Origin: Bog-366 sp963722555
Lineage (GTDB): Bacteria > Acidobacteriota > Terriglobia > UBA7540
Length of the DNA stretch: 64,000 nucleotides
Assembly: GCA_963722555.1 (NCBI GenBank)
Contig: CAVRNQ010000005.1
Coordinates: 372,001 to 436,000 of the forward strand
Direction of reading: 5' to 3'
Shown here: in pieces, positions 44,085-52,798 of the stretch
How positions within the stretch are numbered: the first letter of the stretch is position 1
Layout of the letters: each line of letters starts with the position of its first letter
Made by a program: the position numbers and the translations under genes
Notes under the pieces: model-generated
Databases searched by the model: none
Told to the model about the DNA's origin: nothing
What the model saw: only the letters and a program-made list of their open reading frames with translations

Positions 44085-46151
44085 CTACTCGTTCCACCCT
44101 TCGTGCTCCTGCCAATCGACGATGCGCAGGTGCTTTTCTTCGCGTGGGAGGTCGGAGAAAGTCTTCCTCTCCCCTTCGGAAAGGTTCCCGTCCTGCGATT
44201 GATAAATCCAGCCCATTTCCTGCTTGAGCGCCGCGGCTTCACCGCTCACGTGAACAACGTAGCTCTCGTATTTATAGGGAGCTGGTTTGAAGCCGCCCGA
44301 CCCGTAAGCCTCGTCGGCCAGCACGACCGTCTGCGGGTCAAGCAACTTCTGCTTCAGCAATTCCTGACAGGCTTTGACGACGAACCAATTCGTCGTGCGG
44401 TGGTCCACGTGCCGCTCATCGGGATGCGGCAGGGCGATCATCGCCGGGTGGAAGCTGAGGATGATCTGCTTGATCGCTTCCAGGACGGCGTCACGCGCGT
44501 AAGGCAGGTTGGGTTTGTAGACGTTCTCATAGGGTACGTGATCGCAGGCGAGGTAGATGGAAAGGAAAGGGTCGGAAGACTTCTTGTGTTCCGACCAAAT
44601 CGCGCCGGAGCCGCCATCCGGCAGTCCCAGGATGGTGAGCTTATCGCGCGTGAGGCCGATATGTTCGAGCGCCTCGGCGGCCTCCTCCATGCGCACCTTG
44701 CCGAACTCGCGCGCCTCATTCGGGCTGCACGGCTTTTCGTAGTAGCGCTCGCACACGCCCACGTCGCCGCCGGTGAGGATCACGGCCCCCACCGGGATTC
44801 TGGCTTCGACCGCCGCGCGGATCAGCCCGGCATAGGCGTGCTCGTCATCCTCATGCGGGTTGATCACGAGCAGCGAGGCAGGCAAGCGGTTCACGGCAAT
44901 TTCGATTGTCGTCGAGGCGCCGGGGGCGCCGCCCGGGCCGGGCGTCGTGACCGTTATCGAATAGACCCCTGGTAGCGCGTCGGCGGGAATTGTCCAAACG
45001 TCGTACGAGACTCCCACCTTCGAGCCAGGCTGGATGTTGGACAATCCGAGTCCCTCCCGTGCGTCAAATACGCGCCCGGAGGGGTCTTTGATTTTCGCCC
45101 CCACTTCCAGCCCGAGTTTGTTGGTCAGGTTAGTGGCGGTGAGCTTCAAGGTGACTTTGTCCACCGGCTGATAGAGCGTGTGCGAATGGTCCATGGTGAT
45201 GGCTGCCGAAAGCTGCCCCGGCGGATAGAATTCCCGGTACTTCGTGTAGTCGATGTCGGCGTTGTAGGGGTGGGTGTAGTTGCGGCTGTAGGGCTTGGGC
45301 AGGTCGCGGTCCCAAGTGCGCACGATGGCCGGTGTGGTGAATTGCATGTCGTAGAGCACCGTGCGGCCGGCGTTCCACACCGCGACGGTGTACATGTTCA
45401 CCTCCGGCGGAGGAACTTTTTCATTCCGCACCGGGAGCCCGGAACCGACCACCTCCTTCTGCTGGCCTTGGAGCAGGGTGGCTCGACCGGCAGGCATCAT
45501 GGGGATGGTCGCCGCCCCCCCCGCGGGAATATTCAGGTGGTCGCGCAGCACCTTGATCGCCAGGGCGGGATTTTCGTGTCCTTCCTGCCCAAAGAGCGCG
45601 ATCCAGGGATAGTTCGCGTTCGAGAACTCCACGCGCAAGTCCTTCAGGTCACCGTCCGACAAGTTCTCGAGCGCAACCTCGCAAGCAATCGGTTCGCCCA
45701 CGTTGTAGATGGTCTTATCAATGGTCGCGCGCGAAATTCGCACCAGCTTCTTGTACACGACGAAGCCGCGAACCTTCTTTGTCCCCAGGGGTTGGTGTTC
45801 GGTCCGATCTTCGGCGCGCAGAGTTACCGTGTAAAGCCCGGTGGGCGCCTGGGGAGGAATCGGCCAGCCCACTTCAAATTCCGCCACGCCTGCCCGCACC
45901 TGTGGGACTTGGTTCATCTGCACGCTCGTGACCGAGGTCGTCCCGGCGTACTGAATATCGGCAAAGACCACGTAGCGGTTCGCCCCCCCCTTGACCCCAC
46001 CGAGCGTGGCGTGAAGGACTGCCAGCGAACCGGAGTTAAAGCCGGTGTCCGCGGGCGCACCCTCGAGAGCAATCTCCGCCCCCCAAAGCGCCTGGCTCAT
46101 CAGCAGAAGCCCTCCTGCCAGCACAGTCCACACCAACCGTCGCTCAGTCAT
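44085..46151 (-). CDS. Secreted PIG-L/LmbE-family deacetylase with large N-terminal beta-rich region
   Basis: The 688-residue protein begins MTERRLVWTVLAGGLLLMSQ, a signal peptide. Residues about 25-420 form several immunoglobulin-like beta domains (VGEPIACEVALENLSDGDL; DKVTLKLTATNLTNKLG). Residues about 425-640 are a PIG-L domain with the zinc motif variant NPHEDDEHAYAG (usual form PHPDDE) and the distal HPDERHVDHR. Family members remove N-acetyl groups from sugar conjugates. The beta domains suggest binding of a polymer at the cell surface. It diverges from the DUF1175 gene. Confidence 0.85.
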   Translation of the reverse strand: MTERRLVWTVLAGGLLLMSQALWGAEIALEGAPADTGFNSGSLAVLHATLGGVKGGANRYVVFADIQYAGTTSVTSVQMNQVPQVRAGVAEFEVGWPIPPQAPTGLYTVTLRAEDRTEHQPLGTKKVRGFVVYKKLVRISRATIDKTIYNVGEPIACEVALENLSDGDLKDLRVEFSNANYPWIALFGQEGHENPALAIKVLRDHLNIPAGGAATIPMMPAGRATLLQGQQKEVVGSGLPVRNEKVPPPEVNMYTVAVWNAGRTVLYDMQFTTPAIVRTWDRDLPKPYSRNYTHPYNADIDYTKYREFYPPGQLSAAITMDHSHTLYQPVDKVTLKLTATNLTNKLGLEVGAKIKDPSGRVFDAREGLGLSNIQPGSKVGVSYDVWTIPADALPGVYSITVTTPGPGGAPGASTTIEIAVNRLPASLLVINPHEDDEHAYAGLIRAAVEARIPVGAVILTGGDVGVCERYYEKPCSPNEAREFGKVRMEEAAEALEHIGLTRDKLTILGLPDGGSGAIWSEHKKSSDPFLSIYLACDHVPYENVYKPNLPYARDAVLEAIKQIILSFHPAMIALPHPDERHVDHRTTNWFVVKACQELLKQKLLDPQTVVLADEAYGSGGFKPAPYKYESYVVHVSGEAAALKQEMGWIYQSQDGNLSEGERKTFSDLPREEKHLRIVDWQEHEGWNE

Positions 46152-46259
46152 GTCTTCTCCTCATTCCCGCGTGAGATTCATCCATTATTGCCGGTACTCC
46201 CGGCCAGTTCAAATTAAATCTCATGACGGGCCTTGCGCAGCCGGACGGGCGCATTTAGA

Positions 46260-47168
46260 ATGTGCCCACACGAAAAGCCTGTGAAAGGTGCACATCATCA
46301 CCGCCTCGATCAGAACCCCGCGCCAGGGACGCGCGTGTTCGGATGGGTTGCCTTGCTCGCCCTGTTGCCGGTTTCGGCCAGCCTGGTCGTGCGCCGTGGG
46401 CCCATTCACGCCGAAGGCTCTCGGGGCGCGAGCGTGGTCCCGAAGGCGAGTGCCGCGCCCGGCGCGCGGGCGAGTTCTCGGGACCGCTCCTGGCACGACA
46501 GCCTGGGCGATGGCTTCCCTGACAGCGCCCGCCTCGATAGCACGCAGGATCGCGAGAATTTCCTGCGCTGGTTCACTTTCCTGGCGGAGACGCAATATTA
46601 CCTGCCTTCGCCCCGCGCGCAGGTGGAGGTGCAAGACTGCGCGGCGCTGATTCGCTTTGCCTACCGCAATTCACTCGTGGCGCACTCCCCGGCGTGGCGC
46701 GCCGACGCCGGGCTGCCTTTCGATCCGGCGTTCGGGGACGTCGCGAAATTCACTTATCCCCACGGGTCGCTGGGGCGGGCGCTATTTCGCACCCGGCCCG
46801 GACCCGCCGAGCCTGCGGACCTTGAGCAGGGCGCTTTCGCCGAGTTTGCCGACGGCTCGACGCTCCTCCGCTACAACACGTTTTTGGTGGCGCGCGACCT
46901 CCGCGCCGCACGGCCCGGCAACCTGCTGTTCTACCACCAGCCTGCACAGCGCGAGCCCTTTCACACCATGTTGTTTGTCGGGAATTCGTACTACCAACCG
47001 CAGGGCTCCGATTGGATTGTCTATCACACCGGAGATCTCAATGGCCGGCGTGGCGAGGTTCGCGAAGTGCGGGCTGAGACTCTGTTCGAGCACCCCGACC
47101 CGCACTGGAGGCCGCTCTCAAGCAATCCGAATTTCCTGGGAGTCTATCGCTGGGAGGTTTTGCGTTAA
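46260..47168 (+). CDS. DUF1175 (YfaT-like) protein
   Basis: The start at ATG 46260 gives 302 residues with an N-terminal membrane anchor or signal (VFGWVALLALLPVSASLVV). The conserved part includes NFLRWFTFLAETQYYLPS, VQDCAALIRFAYRNSL and RPGNLLFYHQPAQREPFHTMLFVG, where Cys and His resemble an NlpC/P60-like catalytic pair. DUF1175 proteins are encoded next to alpha-2-macroglobulins in many Gram-negative bacteria (yfaT beside yfaS in E. coli). Here the macroglobulin gene starts 7 bp downstream, supporting a joint periplasmic role. Confidence 0.82.
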   Translation: MCPHEKPVKGAHHHRLDQNPAPGTRVFGWVALLALLPVSASLVVRRGPIHAEGSRGASVVPKASAAPGARASSRDRSWHDSLGDGFPDSARLDSTQDRENFLRWFTFLAETQYYLPSPRAQVEVQDCAALIRFAYRNSLVAHSPAWRADAGLPFDPAFGDVAKFTYPHGSLGRALFRTRPGPAEPADLEQGAFAEFADGSTLLRYNTFLVARDLRAARPGNLLFYHQPAQREPFHTMLFVGNSYYQPQGSDWIVYHTGDLNGRRGEVREVRAETLFEHPDPHWRPLSSNPNFLGVYRWEVLR

Positions 47169-47175
47169 CGCTCTG

Positions 47176-50100
47176 ATGAACACACGCATGCCACATCATG
47201 CCTCGCCATCGCCCGGGGCCCGAGCCTCGGGCAGGGTTGCTACGTTGGCCCTCGGCGCGCTGCTTCTCCTGATGGGCTCCTTCGCGGGGCCCCGCGTGGC
47301 TCTTGCCCAGGAGGAGACGCCCTCCACGGAACCGTCCTTCTCAGTTTCCTCGCGTCAGACCTACGCACCCTCCCAGGAACCCAAGGTCTGGATCCGTTTC
47401 CGCCAGGTTGATCATCTGGACTTCCGCGTCTATCGCGTGCAGGATCCCGTCGAGTTCTTCGCCAAGCTGAAAGACCCTCATTCCTTCGGCAGCGAGAAGG
47501 CGGAACTGGCGCGCGAGAAGACCTGGCTGGAGCACTATCACGAATGGAAGCGCGACCTACGCTTGAGCCTCCGGGATTTCTTCCGCGCGCAACTGCGCTA
47601 TGAAACCCGCTGGCAATTCCACTCCTCGCGCCTCCAGGAGCGAAAGCAGCAGCGCATTCCCCTGGACGTCACGGCTTACGCCCAGGTACCGCTTCTGAAC
47701 CGCCAGCAACTGGTGCTGGGCTGGCGGGAACTCCTGCCCAGAACCCGCGATTCGGAGTACCAGGAAATCCCAGTGGAGGTTCGCGAAAAGGGTTTGTACC
47801 TGGTGGAAGTGGCGCACCGCGAGTTACGCGCCTACACCCTGCTGATGGTCACCGACCTCGCGCTGGTTTCGAAAACTGCACCCGGCCAGGCTCTGCTGTT
47901 TGTGGCACGGCGCGATTCCGGGGCGCCGGTCGCAGGCGCCGCAGCCGTTGTCTTCAATAATCATCAGGAGCTGGGACGGGGCACGACGGATGCCTCCGGC
48001 GTCTTCCAAACCACTTTCAAAGAAATCAAGATCGACAACGCCATCATGGTGGCTGTGGCCGGCCAGGACGTAGCGGCGACCAGCGTCGAGCCCTTTTTCT
48101 TCTTCGACACGTCCGCAACGGACTACGTGGGTTACATCTACACGGATCGACCCGTCTACCGCCCTACGCACGAGGTGAAATTCAAGGGCATTGTGCGTGC
48201 GCGGCGCGGCGGCCAGTTCAGCCTGGACGTGCCGGGCCCGATCACGGTGGAAATTACCGACTCCAATCAGAAGACTGTCTATCAACAGAAGCTCGATCTC
48301 TCGCCTTTCGGCTCCTTCCACGGCAACGTCACGCTCGGCCCGCTGGCGGCGCTCGGGTCCTACGGCATCACCGCGCACCTGGGCGACAAGCGCCTCTACG
48401 GATCATTTGAAGTGGAGGAATACAAGAAGCCGGAGTTTGAAGTCGCGGTTTCGACCGACAAGAGCCGCTATCTTCAGGGTGAGACGATCCAGGCCACGAT
48501 CGGCGCGCGCTATTATTTTGGCGCACCGGTGGCAAACGGCCGCGTGAAGTATTCCCTCTTCCGCACCAATTTTCAATTTCCTTTCTGGCGAATCCTCTGG
48601 GGCGACGAAGAGTTCGAGGGCGACGATAACGAGGGTAACTACAGCGAAGATTATTTCGGTCAGGAGATCAGTCAGGGCGCCGGCCAACTGGATGCGGATG
48701 GTGTGCTGCATGTTTCGCTGCCCACCGAAGTCGATGGCCGGAGACACGATTATCGTTATCGCCTGGAAGCCCACGTGACCGACTCGAGCAACCGTGAAAT
48801 CATGGGCGGACGCGGCGTGGCCGTCACTTACTCGACGACGGTAGTGCTGCTCCAGACCGACCGCTACGTTTACGCTCCCGGTCAGCAGGCCGACATCACG
48901 GTTCGTACCCTGGACTACGACTCCAACCCCGTCGCAGCGAACGTTCTGCTGCAGTTTGAAAGTCACGAAAGCTGGGGCGCGAACGCGCCGCGGCAGGTCC
49001 TTGCGCGGGGGAGCGTTTCAACCGATGGTACCGGCACGGGCCACTACACCTACACCGTTCCCAAGACTGCCTGGCTCACGATTCACGCCAGTGCTTTCGA
49101 TCGCAACCAGCGCGAAGCGAGTTTCGAAAGCAGCCTGTGGATTTCCGGCGCAGGCCTCTCTGGGGAAACGGTCGAGTACCGCCGCGTCGATGTTTATCCC
49201 GACAAGCATTCCTACCAGCCCGGTGAGACGGCGCATGTCTTGATCGTGACTCACGAGCCCGGCGCCCAGGTGCTGGTGACCACCGAGGGCCAGCAGGTTT
49301 ACACTTGGTCGCTCCACCCCGCTTCTGGCGATTCGCTGACCGTGGACGTCCCCATCGAAGAGCGCTACGAACCGAACTTCTTTTTGAACGTCGCGTTCGT
49401 GAAGGGCGAGCAACTATTCGAGAGCTCGAAAAACGTCCCGGTCCCGGCAGTGGAGAAAGTCCTCAAGGTCACCGTCGAGACGGATAAGCCGCAATACCGG
49501 CCCGGCGAGCAGGTCACTTATACCGTCACCGCGCAAGATGCGCGGGGGCGTCCGGTAAGCGCGGAGTTGAGCCTGGGCGTCGTGGATGAGGCGATCTACG
49601 CCGTCCGGCCGGACCGCGTCCAGCCTCCCGAAAGAGTTTTCTACGCGCGTGAGTGGGACAAAGTCTTCACGCAATTCTCGACTACTTATTGGTTCACGGG
49701 CTATTCCGGCCGGCACAAGATGGAGTTGACCCAGCTTCGCGGGCCCACGCGGCTGGCCGATTTCAAGAATCCGGGGCAGGTGGTACAACCCAAGGTGCGC
49801 AAGGTGTTCCCCGACACCATCCAGTGGCTGCCGGTTCTGGTGACCGATTCGAGCGGCCGGGCGCGCGCCTCATTCAACTTCCCGGATTCGCTCACCACGT
49901 GGCGCGCCACCGTGCGCGCCGCCACGGGCAACACGCTGGTGGGCCAGGTGGTAGCGAAGGTGATTACGCGCAAGAACCTGATCCTGCGCCTGGAGACGCC
50001 GCGCTTTATGGATCAGGGCGACACGGCGACGCTCACGGGAATCGTTCACAACTATCTCAGCGCGGATAAGACTGCGAAGGTGTCACTCGCCGCGCAAGGT

Positions 50101-51903
50101 GTGGAACTGGCCGGCCCCGCGGAAGCCACCGTCAACGTTCCAAAGAACGGCGAGGCTGTGGTCACCTGGAACGTGCGCGCGCCCAAGATTGCCCAGGCGA
50201 AGTTCCTGGCCAAGGCTCTGACCGATGAAGAATCTGACGCGCTGGAACTGGAGATGCCCGTCGAGCCCTGGGGCCTCCAGCAGAGCGTGGCGCAGTCCGG
50301 GGCGCTGCGCGGGGACAAAGAGGAGATCACGCGCGCCCTGGTTCTGCCGCAGGAAGTTAACTCCGACGCCTCCACGTTGCGAATCGACCTGGCTCCTTCG
50401 ATTGCGGGCACGCTGATGTCGGCGCTCGATTTCCTGGCTACGTACCCTTACGGTTGCGTCGAGCAGACCATGTCGAGCTTCCTGCCCAACATTCTGGTGA
50501 CGAAAGCCGTGAAAGACTTGGGGCTCACTCCGCCCGCGGCCTCCCTCGAGCTCGAAAAGAAGATCGCCGCGGGGCTCGAACGTCTCTACCAGTTTCAGCA
50601 CGACGACGGCGGATGGGGCTGGTGGCAGACGGACGAAACCCATCCCTTCATGAGCGCCTATGTGGTGGCCGGGCTGGCGCAGTCGAAGCAGGCGGGTTAC
50701 CCGGTTGACGAGCAGCGCCTGAAGCGCGGCCGCGAAGCGCTCCTCACGCAAATCAAGGAGAATCGTCGCGCGCTCGCGGACATCCGCGTTTACCTGGTTT
50801 ACGCGCTTGCCCTAAGCGGCGACGTGGATCCCGCTTTGGTGGAAGACCTGTATACCTCGCGCGAGAAACTCTCCACGCACGGTCAGGCCCTCATGGCGCT
50901 CCTGCTCTTCGAACGCAAGGATGCGCGCGCGCAGGAATTCGCGAAGCGGCTGGAAGGCGGCGCGCAATCCAAAGGCCCCTACGTGTGGTGGAAGTCCGAG
51001 CGCGAGGCCATGCTCGACTTCTCCTCGGACAATTCCTTGGAGACGACCGCGTACGCGCTCAAAGCGCTGGCAAACCTCGACCCGGCGAGTGATTTGCTGC
51101 CGCGCGCCGCGCGCTGGCTCATTGAGCATCGCTCGGACGGCTACTACTGGGATTCCACGGAGCAAACCGCCACTGCCATTTATGGCTTGCTCGATTACCT
51201 GCGGATCTCCGGGGAACTCAAACCGAACTACACCCTGACCGTGTACCTGAATGGCCAGAAGCTCGCCGAGCGGAGCATCACGGAAAAGGACGTTGCCAGT
51301 CCCGTCCCCCTCACGCTCACGGCCGGCGGGGCGCAGGCGCACGCGGGCTCGAATGAAGTCCGCATCGTGAAGTCCGGCGCCGGCGTGCTCTACTGGTCGG
51401 GGTCGGCGTCCTACTTCTCACGCGAGCCCAAGCCCGCACCGGCGGGCAGCGCCGCCCTGAACGTGGTGCGCGAATATTTCAACCTGGCGCCGGAGCGACA
51501 GGACAATCGCATCGTCTATTCTGAGCAGCCGCTCACGGGCCCGGTCGCGAGCGGCGATGTGGTTGTGGTGCGCCTGACCGTCAGTGCGACTCAGGACGAG
51601 CAGTACCTGGAGATCGAGGATCCCATCCCGGCCGGCTTTGAGTTCATCGAGCAGGAAGGCCTGTACGAGCTCAAGGACAAGCCGCCTTGGTGGGATTTCT
51701 ACTACACGCAGCGCGAATTTCACGATGACCGCGCCGCGCTGTTCTCAACCACGTTCCGACGCGGGCAGGGGCAGTTCCACTATCTCCTGAAGGCCGTCAC
51801 GCCCGGAACTTTCCAGGCGAATCCGGCTCGCGTGCTGCCGATGTACGAGCCCGCGCGACAGGCTTCGACTCGCGCCGCCAGCCTGACCGTGACCGGGCAT
51901 TGA
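47176..51903 (+). CDS. Bacterial alpha-2-macroglobulin
   Basis: From ATG 47176 the protein has 1575 residues; the open frame further left overlaps the DUF1175 gene out of frame. A signal peptide (TLALGALLLLMGSFAG) is followed by MG-type beta domains (TDRPVYRPTHEVKFKGIVR; LEAHVTDSSNREI), the bait-region module (YRPGEQVTYTVTAQDARGRP; LGVVDEAIYAV) and the A2M segment WLPVLVTDSSGRARASFNFP. The thioester site is PYGCVEQTMSSFLPN with Cys1094 and Gln1097 present. The alpha/alpha thioester domain follows (FQHDDGGWGWWQTDETHPF). It is thought to trap foreign proteases in the periplasm. It is not an obvious lipoprotein. Confidence 0.95.
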   Translation: MNTRMPHHASPSPGARASGRVATLALGALLLLMGSFAGPRVALAQEETPSTEPSFSVSSRQTYAPSQEPKVWIRFRQVDHLDFRVYRVQDPVEFFAKLKDPHSFGSEKAELAREKTWLEHYHEWKRDLRLSLRDFFRAQLRYETRWQFHSSRLQERKQQRIPLDVTAYAQVPLLNRQQLVLGWRELLPRTRDSEYQEIPVEVREKGLYLVEVAHRELRAYTLLMVTDLALVSKTAPGQALLFVARRDSGAPVAGAAAVVFNNHQELGRGTTDASGVFQTTFKEIKIDNAIMVAVAGQDVAATSVEPFFFFDTSATDYVGYIYTDRPVYRPTHEVKFKGIVRARRGGQFSLDVPGPITVEITDSNQKTVYQQKLDLSPFGSFHGNVTLGPLAALGSYGITAHLGDKRLYGSFEVEEYKKPEFEVAVSTDKSRYLQGETIQATIGARYYFGAPVANGRVKYSLFRTNFQFPFWRILWGDEEFEGDDNEGNYSEDYFGQEISQGAGQLDADGVLHVSLPTEVDGRRHDYRYRLEAHVTDSSNREIMGGRGVAVTYSTTVVLLQTDRYVYAPGQQADITVRTLDYDSNPVAANVLLQFESHESWGANAPRQVLARGSVSTDGTGTGHYTYTVPKTAWLTIHASAFDRNQREASFESSLWISGAGLSGETVEYRRVDVYPDKHSYQPGETAHVLIVTHEPGAQVLVTTEGQQVYTWSLHPASGDSLTVDVPIEERYEPNFFLNVAFVKGEQLFESSKNVPVPAVEKVLKVTVETDKPQYRPGEQVTYTVTAQDARGRPVSAELSLGVVDEAIYAVRPDRVQPPERVFYAREWDKVFTQFSTTYWFTGYSGRHKMELTQLRGPTRLADFKNPGQVVQPKVRKVFPDTIQWLPVLVTDSSGRARASFNFPDSLTTWRATVRAATGNTLVGQVVAKVITRKNLILRLETPRFMDQGDTATLTGIVHNYLSADKTAKVSLAAQGVELAGPAEATVNVPKNGEAVVTWNVRAPKIAQAKFLAKALTDEESDALELEMPVEPWGLQQSVAQSGALRGDKEEITRALVLPQEVNSDASTLRIDLAPSIAGTLMSALDFLATYPYGCVEQTMSSFLPNILVTKAVKDLGLTPPAASLELEKKIAAGLERLYQFQHDDGGWGWWQTDETHPFMSAYVVAGLAQSKQAGYPVDEQRLKRGREALLTQIKENRRALADIRVYLVYALALSGDVDPALVEDLYTSREKLSTHGQALMALLLFERKDARAQEFAKRLEGGAQSKGPYVWWKSEREAMLDFSSDNSLETTAYALKALANLDPASDLLPRAARWLIEHRSDGYYWDSTEQTATAIYGLLDYLRISGELKPNYTLTVYLNGQKLAERSITEKDVASPVPLTLTAGGAQAHAGSNEVRIVKSGAGVLYWSGSASYFSREPKPAPAGSAALNVVREYFNLAPERQDNRIVYSEQPLTGPVASGDVVVVRLTVSATQDEQYLEIEDPIPAGFEFIEQEGLYELKDKPPWWDFYYTQREFHDDRAALFSTTFRRGQGQFHYLLKAVTPGTFQANPARVLPMYEPARQASTRAASLTVTGH

Positions 51904-51958
51904 GAAACGAGAAGTCCATATGGCTATTTGGTGATGGTTGGGGAAGTTGGCGCCGCAG

Positions 51959-52798
51959 ATGAATCACATGAAGAGAGCCTTTGCAACCTGGATGTGGAGT
52001 TTGGCAGTTGTCGCCCGCAGCTATGGGATGCTACTCGCCCTGGCGGTCTTTGTCGCGCTGTGGGCGTTTGCGGCATACGCATGGCTGGGGCTCCCGGAGT
52101 CCTCCGGGCTGCTGCTGATTCTGGCGCTTGTCTGGGCGGTCCTTCAGCTCCTCGCCGCGGTCGTCGTCATCGCCGGAAGCGTTTCGGGCGCAGCGGAGGT
52201 TGCGGGCGCAGAGGGCGGGAAGTTGCCGCTGGGGGCGCTCTGGGTGAAGAATCGACGCACGCTCTCCCTCGCCCTGATCATGTGCGTCGCGAGCTTCGTC
52301 CTCGCGCTACTCCTTGAGGGGGCCTTTAACTGGATCAATAATCACTCCGTAGAGGTTGCCTCCTTCCTGACCTTTCACTCCGAAAAACCCGTCAGTTATA
52401 TGCTCATCCAGCAGATCTACCGGGTCATCGAAGGCTTGGTGTGGATTGTCCTGAGCGGATTCCTCCTCAGCTTCCTGATGACTCTCTTGCGCACGGGGCG
52501 GGGTGAGGCGCGCCAGCCAGCGGGGAAGCTCCTGGCCGGATGCACCTTTCGAATTCCCTTCTGGACGAGCTTGCTGAGCGTGGCCGTGTTCGGCGGGTTA
52601 GCTTACGAGCTTGCCAACTGGCATCCCCTCGTCCCGGCAGGGTTATGGGATTACATCCAGGTGATCGTCCGTTGGGCTCTTGTCCTTATCCTGCTCGCCA
52701 CCGGATGGTCGTTCTGGTTGCTCTCCCTTGGGCGCCTGCTGTTTCCGCCAGCAAGCACTACCAGCCCTCTCGAAGCCAACGAAGGTCTTTTCCTGTAG
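51959..52798 (+). CDS. Multi-pass membrane protein of unknown function
   Basis: The 279-residue frame (ATG 51959, alternative 51968) carries six or so hydrophobic segments, for example MLLALAVFVALWAFAAYAWL, LLLILALVWAVLQLLAAVVV, IMCVASFVLALLLEGAF and WALVLILLATGWSFWLLSL. No family is recognised with confidence. It follows the macroglobulin gene by 55 bp and its last 41 bp overlap the convergent SpoIID gene, an unusually long tail-to-tail overlap. Confidence 0.7.
   Translation: MNHMKRAFATWMWSLAVVARSYGMLLALAVFVALWAFAAYAWLGLPESSGLLLILALVWAVLQLLAAVVVIAGSVSGAAEVAGAEGGKLPLGALWVKNRRTLSLALIMCVASFVLALLLEGAFNWINNHSVEVASFLTFHSEKPVSYMLIQQIYRVIEGLVWIVLSGFLLSFLMTLLRTGRGEARQPAGKLLAGCTFRIPFWTSLLSVAVFGGLAYELANWHPLVPAGLWDYIQVIVRWALVLILLATGWSFWLLSLGRLLFPPASTTSPLEANEGLFL

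Noticed and set aside
46657..47175. N-terminal extension of the alpha-2-macroglobulin frame
   Set aside because: This part overlaps the DUF1175 gene in another frame and lacks any family-like sequence; a signal peptide begins after 47176.
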